This document shows positions 8,837-15,985 of a stretch of DNA of 44,738 nucleotides, in pieces. Under the pieces are notes generated by a model. The model was not told the origin of the DNA and searched no databases. It worked only from the letters and a program-made list of their open reading frames with translations. The position numbers were made by a program, and so were the translations under genes. The stretch is from Planctomycetota bacterium (GTDB lineage: Bacteria > Planctomycetota > UBA1135 > GCA-002686595): assembly GCA_016795205.1 (NCBI GenBank), contig JAEUHZ010000040.1, positions 1 to 44,738 on the forward strand, read 5' to 3'. Numbering within the stretch: position 1 is the first letter of the stretch; the number at the start of each line of letters is the position of its first letter.

Positions 8837-9616
8837 TTACGAGGGGGTTCGTCCCGCGTGCTCGCGCGCGAAGAGGAACAGCTCACGCAGCGCCTCGCTC
8901 GAGACCGTCGGGGGGGGGGCGCCGGGGAGCCCCAGCCGCGAGCGGTACAGATCGACCACCCTGCGCTCGAGCTCCGCACGGGCGCCCGGCGCCAGACCCT
9001 CCGCGCGCCGGACCACCTCGCCCAGGAAGGCCAGGTCTTCGGCGCTCAAGGCTGAAGCCAGGCGCGGCTCCAGCGGCAGCTCGCGCGTCGGGAGACCCGA
9101 CCACGTGTCGCGCGGCCAGGGCTCCGGCGCTCGCGCGCCGGGCGGGACACGCAGGACGATCGTGCCCGCCGCCAGATCGCCGAGGCGGGTGTGGCGCGGC
9201 GTCACCGCCGCCAGGACCAACCCGATCGGCGCTGGCGCAGGGAACAGGTCCGCGAGCAAGACCAAGGAGCGCAGGAGATGTGCCACCGCCCCCGCAGGCG
9301 CCCCGTCAGCCGCCGTGACGCGGATCCCGACCAGCATCTTGCCCGGGGTCTGCCCATTCGCCCGGACGTGCCACACGAACGGGTACGCAAGCCCCACGAG
9401 CAGCGTGCCCCCCACGAACATCCCGATCAGGAAGTCCGTGGCCGCCGAGCGCAGGGACAGCGACGTCACGGCGACCAGCCCGAGCAGCAGCACGACGGTC
9501 GCGGCGAAGGCGAAGATCAGGAGGTCGAGGAGCGCCGCGGCCGAGCGGCTGCCGACGCCGGCGAGGTCGATCTGGATCTCGACGCCTTCCGGCGTCTCGA
9601 CGACGAGCTTGGCCAC
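8837..9616 (-). CDS. RDD family membrane protein
   Basis: The product has 259 residues. The N-terminal half matches the RDD family: RSAAALLDLLIFAFAATV with the Arg and Asp of the first helix, a second pair of helices, NGQTPGKMLVGIRV, and RLGDLAAGTIVLRVP, the typical closing motif. The C-terminal 100 or so residues are a soluble helical tail (PLEPRLASALSAEDLAFLGEVV). The start is GTG 9616, because KLVVETPEGVEIQIDLAGVGSR is the usual 'I.TPE.V...L..AG..SR' family opening. RDD proteins are found beside SpoIIM and MoxR/DUF58 genes in many phyla, as here, and are proposed membrane partners of the MoxR system. It is transcribed divergently from the SpoIIM gene, with 110 bp between the starts. Confidence 0.85.
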   Translation of the reverse strand: MAKLVVETPEGVEIQIDLAGVGSRSAAALLDLLIFAFAATVVLLLGLVAVTSLSLRSAATDFLIGMFVGGTLLVGLAYPFVWHVRANGQTPGKMLVGIRVTAADGAPAGAVAHLLRSLVLLADLFPAPAPIGLVLAAVTPRHTRLGDLAAGTIVLRVPPGARAPEPWPRDTWSGLPTRELPLEPRLASALSAEDLAFLGEVVRRAEGLAPGARAELERRVVDLYRSRLGLPGAPPPTVSSEALRELFLFAREHAGRTPS

Positions 9617-9726
9617 GCGCGCAGGATAGCGCTGGCCCGGGCCGAACTCCCGCAGCGTGGCGCGCCCGCGCGGCGCGTCGTGACCGGCTTGCCGGCAGGC
9701 ACGCGACGTGCGAAGGTCCTCGCGCC

Positions 9727-10875
9727 ATGCACGGCTCGCGCGGTTCTGCCCGGCGCACCCGCGCGTCGACGCCGGACGAGGACCTCGACCTGCGCCGCTT
9801 CGCGGACCTGTGTCGCAAGGCCTCGCGCTCGGGGCTGCGCTCGTTCTCGGCCGACGAGGCGCGCGCCTTCCCGCAGCTCTACCGCGCGGCGGCCACACGC
9901 CTCGCGCACGCCCAGACGCGCGGCGGCGACCCGGCGGTCGTGCGCGCGCTGCGCGCGGAGCTCGCGCGCGGACACCAGATCCTGTTCCGTGGCCTCGACC
10001 ACGACCCGCGGCCGTGGATCCGGCGCGCGCTGGCGTTCCTCCTCGCGGAGGGTCCGCGCGCGATCCGCGCCGAGTGGCGCGCGCTGGCGGCGGCGTTCTG
10101 CGTGCTCTACGGCCTGGGGTTCCTGTCCTTCGCCCTGGTCGCGCGTGACCTCGACCTGGCCTGGTCGCTGCTCGACCCGCGCATGGTCGCGGACGAGATC
10201 CGCCAGCTCCAGGCCACCGCCGCCGGCCAGCCCTTCCGCGGGAACTTCACCTTTGGCCTGGGAGAGTCGCCCGTCACGGCGGGCTGGATCCTGGCGCACA
10301 ACATGGGCGTCGCGGTCCTGTTCTTCGCCAGCGGCCTGGTCCCGCCGCTGTTCGCCTACGTGCTCGCGACGAACGGGCTCATGGTCGGCACCTACACGGC
10401 CGTCGCGGGACACTGGGACCAAGCGCTCGCGATCTCGTCGATCCTGTGGTGCCACGGCACGCTCGAGATCCAGGCTTTCGTGCTGGCCGGCGCGGCGGGG
10501 CTGGTCCTGGTGCGCGGCCTGGCCTTCCCCGGTGCGTGGTCGCGCACGCACGCGCTGCGGCAGGGCGCACGGCGCTCGTGGCGACTCCTGGCGCCGGTCT
10601 TCCCGCTGCTGTTCGTTTCGGGCCTGATCGAGGGCTTCGTGAGCCCGCACGCGCCGCCCGACGTGCGCCTCTTCGTCGCCGTCGCGAGCGGCCTGCTGCT
10701 CCTCGCCTGGGTGCTCCTCGGCGGACGGGCGGGTTCGGCGGGATCAGCCCGAGCGGCGCGCGGCGAGCCAGGCGGCGATGGCTGGCCCGGCGGCCTCGGC
10801 CGGCGGAGCATCGAGCACGCGCACGGTCCGGCTGGCGAGCCGTTGCAGCCCCGCGCGTCGCTCCTCGAGCAATGA
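9727..10875 (+). CDS. Stage II sporulation protein M (SpoIIM) family membrane protein
   Basis: The product has 382 residues. A soluble helical N-terminus (DLRRFADLCRKASRSGLRSF, then LYRAAATRLAHAQTRG) is followed by five or six membrane segments between about residues 120 and 340. The SpoIIM signature appears as FGLGESPVTAGWILAHNMGV ('F.NN..V...AF..GI' in spore formers), then GLVPPLFAYVLATNGLMVG and WCHGTLEIQAFVLAGAAGL. The HGTLE motif is strongly conserved in this family. Outside Firmicutes these proteins go with RDD and MoxR/DUF58 genes and have nothing to do with sporulation. The last 43 or so residues are Gly/Arg-rich and read antisense through the 3' end of the DUF58 gene. They may be a dispensable tail. 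Confidence 0.86.
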   Translation: MHGSRGSARRTRASTPDEDLDLRRFADLCRKASRSGLRSFSADEARAFPQLYRAAATRLAHAQTRGGDPAVVRALRAELARGHQILFRGLDHDPRPWIRRALAFLLAEGPRAIRAEWRALAAAFCVLYGLGFLSFALVARDLDLAWSLLDPRMVADEIRQLQATAAGQPFRGNFTFGLGESPVTAGWILAHNMGVAVLFFASGLVPPLFAYVLATNGLMVGTYTAVAGHWDQALAISSILWCHGTLEIQAFVLAGAAGLVLVRGLAFPGAWSRTHALRQGARRSWRLLAPVFPLLFVSGLIEGFVSPHAPPDVRLFVAVASGLLLLAWVLLGGRAGSAGSARAARGEPGGDGWPGGLGRRSIEHAHGPAGEPLQPRASLLEQ

Positions 10876-12150
10876 GGCTGCCGCGGCGCGCACGGGCCCC
10901 GCGGCCGCGGCGCGGCCCTCGGCGACCGCGCGCAGGGCGGGGTCGTCGAGCCCGGCGAAGATCACGCGGTGACGCCCCGAGCCGGCGCGCAGCGCGGCCG
11001 CCTGCCGCGGGATCGAGAGCGGGTCCGCCACGTCGGACAGCACGAGGACCAGCGCCCGGCGGCGGTGGCGCAGCGCCACCTCGCGCAGAGCGCGCTCCAG
11101 GTCGGACTCGCGCACGGAGGCCGTCAGCGCGAACAAGCGCTTGCGCAGCCGCGCGAGCTGTGCCCGCCCGCGCGCGGGCGGGATCCAAGCGGTGATGTCC
11201 GCATCGAAAGCGAGCGCCCCGACGCGGTCGCCGTGCTCGAGCGCCACGGCCGCGAGCTGCAACGCGGCGTCCAGCGCGTGATCGAGCTTGGTCATGCCGC
11301 GCGCGACCGGCCCCGAGCGACCGGCGCGTGACAGGTCCTGCGAGGTCGTGGCCGCCATCCGTCGGCCGCAGTCGATGGCCACGACCAGCTCCTGCCCGCG
11401 CTCCTCGCGGAACTGCCGCACGATCGGCCGGCCGCGGCGCGCGAAAGCCTTCCAATCCACGAGCCGCACCTCGTCGCCCGGCACGTGGTCGCGCAAGGAA
11501 TCGAACTCGACCAGGCCACCGCGGCGCTTCAGGGTGCGCGCGCCGAGGTCGCGCCAGCGCTCGCTGGCGGCGAGCAGCAGATTGCGCCGCAGGCCCGCCA
11601 GCGCCGGCTCGACCGCCGTGGCATGACGGCCGTCGATGCGCGCCGAGCGCTGCGCGAGCCCCAGCCGACCCGTGAGGCGCAGGCGCAGGGCACCGAGCTC
11701 GTGGACGCCGCGCAGCCGCGGCACGTAGACGCGCACCAGGTCGAGCGGCCCCGAGAGCGGGATCCGGCCACGGTCCGGCCCCCCACTGGGGTCGGCGGGC
11801 GCGGGCGTCGTCGTGCCGCGCTGCGCGGGCTCGCGGGCGTCACGCGCGCTGCCCTCGGCGCGCGCCGCCACGGAGAAGCTGGGCGGGAACTCCTCGTCGA
11901 CCTCCAGCGCCAGACCCGCCGCGCCCGGCACGCCGCGGGCGTCGATGCGCAACGTGCGCGCGAGCTCGCGTCCCAACGCCGCGCGCTCGGGCAGCCGGCG
12001 GCGCACGTCGAGCGCGTCCGGCCGCGGCGTGCGCAGCACGTCGAAGGCGAACAGCAGCGCCAGCGCCAGGTCGCACGCCAGGACCACGGCCCGCAGGGGG
12101 GCCGCGAAGGCGGCCAGGATCGAGAGCGCCGCGGCGGCTGCGAGCAGCAC
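10744..12150 (-). CDS. DUF58 domain protein (MoxR partner, VWA-like)
   Basis: The product has about 468 residues from GTG 12150. It begins with one or two membrane helices (LLAAAAALSILAAFAAPLRAVVLA), then an immunoglobulin-like region, then the DUF58 core: GLVEFDSLRDHVPGDEVRLV DWKAFARRG ('FD.LR.Y.PGD..R.IDW.ASAR'), ending in a VWA-like domain with VVAIDCGRRM and ALVLVLSDVADP. DUF58 proteins are client or scaffold partners of MoxR AAA ATPases. In frame, a CTG at 12174 precedes eight codons giving LIPTRRCV, which fits the conserved 'MIPTRR' opening of the family. That CTG overlaps the moxR stop as CTGA, so the true start may be CTG 12174. The 3' 132 bp overlap the SpoIIM gene on the other strand. 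Confidence 0.85.
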   Translation of the reverse strand: MLLAAAAALSILAAFAAPLRAVVLACDLALALLFAFDVLRTPRPDALDVRRRLPERAALGRELARTLRIDARGVPGAAGLALEVDEEFPPSFSVAARAEGSARDAREPAQRGTTTPAPADPSGGPDRGRIPLSGPLDLVRVYVPRLRGVHELGALRLRLTGRLGLAQRSARIDGRHATAVEPALAGLRRNLLLAASERWRDLGARTLKRRGGLVEFDSLRDHVPGDEVRLVDWKAFARRGRPIVRQFREERGQELVVAIDCGRRMAATTSQDLSRAGRSGPVARGMTKLDHALDAALQLAAVALEHGDRVGALAFDADITAWIPPARGRAQLARLRKRLFALTASVRESDLERALREVALRHRRRALVLVLSDVADPLSIPRQAAALRAGSGRHRVIFAGLDDPALRAVAEGRAAAAGPVRAAAASLLEERRAGLQRLASRTVRVLDAPPAEAAGPAIAAWLAARRSG

Positions 12151-12170
12151 GACGCAGCGCCGCGTGGGGA

Positions 12171-13133
12171 TCAGCGCGGCACCTCCACGGAGTCCAGGAT
12201 GGCGCTCAGCGCGTCGTCCGTCGTGGCGCCCTCGATTTCCTCGGCCGGGTCCAGCGTCACACGGTGGCGCAGCGCGGGCAGGAAGACGGCCTTGACGTCG
12301 TCGGGCAGGACGAAATCGCGGCCTTGCACCGCCGCGCGGGCCTTGGCGGCACGCAGCAGCATGACGCCCGCGCGCGGGCTGGCCCCCAGGACGATGCGAC
12401 CTTCCCGGCGTGTGGCGCCCAGGAGGCGCACGACGTACTCGAACAGGTCCGCGCGCACCGCGACCGCCCGCGCGCTCTCGCGCAGCGCCAGCACGACCTC
12501 CGGCGAGGCCACGGCCTCGACGCCCAGGTCGGCCGGGCTCGAAAGCTCATCGCGCCCGTGCGACGCGGCGAGCAGCAGCGCCTCGACCTCGGGCTCGGGG
12601 TAGCCGACGAGCAGCTTGAACAGGAAGCGGTCGAGCTGCGCCTCGGGCAGCGGGTAGGTGCCCTCGTGCTCGACCGGGTTCTGCGTCGCGAACACCGTAA
12701 ACGGTCGGGGCAAGGGGTGACGCCGCCCGTCGACGGTCACGGCGCCCTCCTGCATGGCCTCGAGCAGGGCCGACTGCGTCTTGGCCGGAGCACGGTTGAT
12801 CTCGTCGCACAAGAGCACCTGCGCGAACACCGGCCCCGCCTGGAAGCGGAAGGCGCCCTCGCCCGGGTGGAACACGCCCGTGCCCGTCACGTCGGCCGGC
12901 ATCAGGTCCGGCGTGAACTGGATGCGCCCGAAGCGCCCGCCCAGCGCCGTGGCCAGCGCGCGCACGAGCAAGGTCTTCGCGACGCCGGGCGGGCCCTCGA
13001 GCAGCACGTGACCGCCGGCCAGCAGCGCCACGACCGCGGCCTCGACCTCGCGCTCCATCCCGACCACGGCGTGGCCCACCGCCCCGGCCACCCGCCGCGC
13101 GAGTCCGGCAGCATCCATCGGCTCGGATTCCAT
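12171..13133 (-). CDS. MoxR family AAA+ ATPase
   Basis: This 320-residue AAA+ protein has all the MoxR marks. Walker A is GPPGVAKT (47-54). Walker B is LLCDEINR (107-114), followed by APAKTQSALLEAMQE. Sensor 1 lies in FATQNPVEHEGTYPLPEAQL DRF (about 148-170), and the C-terminal lid contains ASPRAGVMLLRAAKA. MoxR ATPases act as chaperones that remodel or metallate secreted or membrane complexes together with DUF58/VWA proteins. The ATG at 13133 lies 4 bp after the stop of the DUF4350 gene; a second ATG at 13118 is possible. Its own stop overlaps the possible CTG start of the DUF58 gene. It sits mid-operon between DUF4350 and DUF58, the usual order. Confidence 0.93.
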   Translation of the reverse strand: MESEPMDAAGLARRVAGAVGHAVVGMEREVEAAVVALLAGGHVLLEGPPGVAKTLLVRALATALGGRFGRIQFTPDLMPADVTGTGVFHPGEGAFRFQAGPVFAQVLLCDEINRAPAKTQSALLEAMQEGAVTVDGRRHPLPRPFTVFATQNPVEHEGTYPLPEAQLDRFLFKLLVGYPEPEVEALLLAASHGRDELSSPADLGVEAVASPEVVLALRESARAVAVRADLFEYVVRLLGATRREGRIVLGASPRAGVMLLRAAKARAAVQGRDFVLPDDVKAVFLPALRHRVTLDPAEEIEGATTDDALSAILDSVEVPR

Positions 13134-13137
13134 CGCT

Positions 13138-14388
13138 CTACCTTCCCCGATCCAGGCGCGGATCTCCACGGCGCGCGACCTGCGCCTCGAGCCGGTCCAG
13201 CCCCACGGCCAGGGCCTCGAGCGCCGCGCGCGAGCCGGTCTCGGCCGGGCCGAGCAGCCGGCGCGCCTCGCGCGCCAGGTCGTCGGGGAGGAGCCGCGCG
13301 ACGCGCTCGACCTCGGCGGCGGACGGGCTGGCGTTCGCGCTCGCGCGCGCGCGCGGACGGGCCGCGAGCCGCAGCGCGCGCGCCAGCCGGTCGAGCGCCG
13401 CGAGCTGCAGCGCCGGGGCCAACAACGCCAGCCGGCCCGCGCGCTCCAGGAAGCGCGCCTGCGCCCGCGCACGCAGGAGCGGCGAGAACGATTCCAGCGG
13501 CTCGGGGTCGCGCGGGAACGCGCGCGGGAAGCCCTGCCGCCAGGCCAGGACCAGGATCAGGAGCAGCGCGTGGAGCGATGCCAGGATCGCCGCCGGCCGC
13601 GTCGCGGCCGCGACGAAACCACGCTCCTCCCACAGGCCCAGCGCGTACTCGTCGTGCAGGACGCGCGCGCCGGGCGGGACGCTCTCGGCGAGCCGTACCG
13701 CGAGCAGCGCGTGATCGTGGAGCCCGATCGCGGCGTTGTCGAACGGCCGGCCGTCGGCGATCGCGATCGCGCGCCCGGCCCCAACGGGGATCTCGAGCGC
13801 GAAGGCCTGGTCCTCGCCGCCCGGGTCCTCGGCCACCGCGATGGCGCGCACGGACAGCGCGGGATCGAGCGACTCGAACGCGGTGCGCACGTCGACCGTG
13901 GCGCGCTCGCCACTCACGAGTCGCACCGGACGCGGGCCCGCGTCCGGCAGCTCGCGCAGTTCCAGGGACGCCGCCGCGGCGAGCTCCAGGACGTCGCGCA
14001 AGAAGTTCAGGCCGCTCCGACCCTCGACCAGCAGCGTGCCTCCTCCGTGCAGGAAGGTCGCGTAGTGCTCCGGCGCGTGCATGCCGACCCCCGGTGGCGG
14101 CTTGCGCAACGGCGCGGCGTCCGGCGCGCGCGGGGCCGGGTCCGCACGCCACAGCGCGTGCCGCCCGCTGGGCAGCGCGGCGGGCACCTGCCGCCAGGCC
14201 TCGGGGCGCGCGCCGACCCGCGCCAGCACGAGCGCCAGCGCGCGCCGCCCGTCCGGCTGGGTCGCACCGACGGAGCCCGGGGTCGAAGCGCCGGCCCGCT
14301 CGCCCGTCTGCAGGAACAACGCCAGGAGCAGGATCGCCGCCAGGACGCCCCCGGCGATCCAGCCCTCGCGCCGCGGCGCGCTGCTCAC
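13138..14388 (-). CDS. DUF4350 domain membrane protein
   Basis: The product has 416 residues. There is one N-terminal membrane helix (about 9-28, GWIAGGVLAAILLLALFLQT) and one near 268-286 (AILASLHALLLILVLAW). Between them is an extracytoplasmic domain with the DUF4350 pattern: a truncated GATase-like fold with GRRALALVLARVG near the start, 'HGGGTLLVEGRSGLNF', AIAIADGRPFDNAAIGLHDHALL, and VLHDEYALGLWEERG before the second helix. The C-terminal part is cytoplasmic and helical. The GTG at 14388 overlaps the stop of the upstream DUF4129 gene as GTGA (14385-14388), indicating translational coupling. DUF4350 proteins belong almost always to MoxR/DUF58 clusters; the biochemical role is unknown. Confidence 0.8.
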   Translation of the reverse strand: MSSAPRREGWIAGGVLAAILLLALFLQTGERAGASTPGSVGATQPDGRRALALVLARVGARPEAWRQVPAALPSGRHALWRADPAPRAPDAAPLRKPPPGVGMHAPEHYATFLHGGGTLLVEGRSGLNFLRDVLELAAAASLELRELPDAGPRPVRLVSGERATVDVRTAFESLDPALSVRAIAVAEDPGGEDQAFALEIPVGAGRAIAIADGRPFDNAAIGLHDHALLAVRLAESVPPGARVLHDEYALGLWEERGFVAAATRPAAILASLHALLLILVLAWRQGFPRAFPRDPEPLESFSPLLRARAQARFLERAGRLALLAPALQLAALDRLARALRLAARPRARASANASPSAAEVERVARLLPDDLAREARRLLGPAETGSRAALEALAVGLDRLEAQVARRGDPRLDRGR

Positions 14389-15023
14389 GCGCGCGCCCCC
14401 CCCGCGAGCCGCTCGAAGAGCGCCGCGAGGCGCGCGAAGTCCTCGTGGGTCGCGGGCTCGCCACCGAAGCTCTTGCGGTCGAGCACGGGCACCAGCGGTC
14501 GCAACTGCGCGTCGGCTTCGCCGCGCGGACGTCCGCGCTCCAGGAGCTCGCGGTTCGTGAACGCGTCGCGGTACTCGAGGTCGCCGCGCTCGCCCAGCGC
14601 GCACACCAGCGCCGTGAACTCCAGGCGCAGGGCCAGCGCGTGCTCGCCGCGTGCGTCGGCGGCACGCGCCTCCGAGCGCAAGCGCGCCACCCGCGCCGCG
14701 CGCGTCTCCAGCGCCGGGCTGGAGCGCAGGGGCATGGCGGGCGAGCTCGGCGCGGAGGCGGCCCGCACGAGCGCGCGCACGACGACGAACCCCAGCACGA
14801 CGAGCACCAGCCAGACGCAGGCCTGCGCGATCCAGCCCAGGGTCTGGGCCTCGACGGGCAGGTCGGGAAGATGCTCGGCGACGAAGCGCACGAAGCGCTC
14901 CCACAGCGTCGGCAGCGGGCCAGAGCCGCCCGCGAACTCGGGCGCGGCGAGCACCTCGTCGACGGCGCGCCGCACCTCGTCGGGCCGCGCGGCGCCGGCC
15001 TGCACGAGCGGCGCGCCACTCAA
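14385..15023 (-). CDS. DUF4129 domain membrane protein
   Basis: The product has about 212 residues. A short extracytoplasmic part (DEVRRAVDEVLAAPEF, TLWERFVRFVAEHLPDLP) is followed by one membrane helix (about 62-87). A cytoplasmic DUF4129 domain (about 105-212) contains ARVARLRSEARAADARGEHA, ALRLEFTALVCALGERGDLE and FTNRELLERGRPRG, the typical 'A...G....A..L....LL..L...G.L.....T..E' pattern. TTG 15023 overlaps the upstream stop as TTGA (15020-15023). GTG 15005 in frame is the alternative and would remove six residues. It is the second gene of the MoxR cluster and is coupled to the next gene by a GTGA overlap. Confidence 0.74.
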   Translation of the reverse strand: MSGAPLVQAGAARPDEVRRAVDEVLAAPEFAGGSGPLPTLWERFVRFVAEHLPDLPVEAQTLGWIAQACVWLVLVVLGFVVVRALVRAASAPSSPAMPLRSSPALETRAARVARLRSEARAADARGEHALALRLEFTALVCALGERGDLEYRDAFTNRELLERGRPRGEADAQLRPLVPVLDRKSFGGEPATHEDFARLAALFERLAGGARA

Positions 15024-15952
15024 GCGCGACTTCCCGCGGCGCCCAGCTCCGCGCCGCGCTGCGCCGCGAGGCGGGTGAGGAGATCCAAGCCGTCGCGCCG
15101 CACGCGCTGGTCGAAATAGAAGGCGGTCGTGGCCGCGGCCGCGACCGCGGTCGCGACCGCGAAGAAGACCGTGGCGGAAGCCCACAGGAGCGCGGCGTAC
15201 AGCTCGGCCGAGAGGGCCGTCTCGGAGAGGACCTGGGCGCGCACCTCCGTCTCGGCCGCGGCACCGGCCGCACCGCTGAACGGCAGCGCCACGCAACTCG
15301 CGACGACGACCACGGCGGCCCAGCGCAGCAGGCTGCGCTGCGTGAGCACCACGCTGCGGCGCACGCTCTGGAACGGGCCCGCGCCTTCCAGCGCCGTCGC
15401 CAGCGGAGCCAACGACAGGCGCCACAGCACCAGGAAGTACGGCAGGACGCAGGCCAGGAGACCCAGGATGGCGAGCAGCGCGACGAGCGCCGTGGTGATC
15501 ACCAGCGGCACGCCGCGGCGCAGGACCAGCCGCAGCGCGGCGTCCAGCGGCACCGGCCGGCCCTCGAACTCGCCGTGCACGATGGCGCCGACCAGGATCG
15601 TGCCCGCGATCTGCACCAGGCTCTGGAGCAGCGTGTGTCCCAGGCTGGCGGCCACGGCGACCAGCGGCAGGACGTCCTCGCCGGCCGCGAGCCGCTGCGC
15701 GATCTCCTCGGGCGGCAGGTAGGCGATCAGCCACGCCGGCCCGATCCACAGCACGACGCACGCGCCGAGACACGGGAGGAAGCGGGCGCGCAACGCATCG
15801 AAGCCAGCGTCGAGGATCTCTCCGACGCGGCGCGGCGCGAGGTCCCCGGGCGCGCGCGCCTCGAGGCGCTCGTTCGAGCGGCGCGCCCGACCGCGCTCTG
15901 TGAGCGGGGAAGCCTCGTCCAGGCGGCGGAAGCCGTCGTCCTTCTCGGGCAC
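15020..15952 (-). CDS. Polytopic membrane protein of the MoxR cluster
   Basis: The product has 310 residues from GTG 15952. After a charged cytoplasmic N-terminus of about 50 residues come roughly six membrane segments: CLGACVVLWIGPAWLIAYLP, a second near VAVAASLGHTLLQSLVQIAG, then VITTALVALLAILGLLACVL and later ones. It ends with TTAFYFDQRVRRDGLDLL, which is strongly reminiscent of proteins annotated as 'glycerophosphoryl diester phosphodiesterase membrane domain' or DUF975/YciC-like. The motif 'LAPLATALEGAGPFQSVRRS VVLT' between helices is typical: 'P...E...P..AL.RS..L..G'. In other genomes this protein opens the DUF4129/DUF4350/MoxR/DUF58 operon, as here. No enzyme residues are visible. 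It lies 33 bp downstream of the patatin gene, close enough for co-transcription. Confidence 0.72.
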   Translation of the reverse strand: MPEKDDGFRRLDEASPLTERGRARRSNERLEARAPGDLAPRRVGEILDAGFDALRARFLPCLGACVVLWIGPAWLIAYLPPEEIAQRLAAGEDVLPLVAVAASLGHTLLQSLVQIAGTILVGAIVHGEFEGRPVPLDAALRLVLRRGVPLVITTALVALLAILGLLACVLPYFLVLWRLSLAPLATALEGAGPFQSVRRSVVLTQRSLLRWAAVVVVASCVALPFSGAAGAAAETEVRAQVLSETALSAELYAALLWASATVFFAVATAVAAAATTAFYFDQRVRRDGLDLLTRLAAQRGAELGAAGSRA

Positions 15953-15985
15953 GCGCGGAAGCTAGCAGCCCCCCACGCTGGAGCG

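Noticed and set aside
12264..15119. Plus-strand open frame of more than 900 codons through the MoxR cluster
   Set aside because: High-GC third positions on the minus strand leave this frame without stops. Its translation is Arg/Ala/Pro-rich without motifs, while the minus strand encodes four recognised families here.
15130..15172. Tandem-looking GC repeats (gaccgcggtcgc units)
   Set aside because: They encode an Ala/Val/Thr-rich membrane helix of the 15020-15952 protein. Codon bias explains the repeat; there is no regular array.
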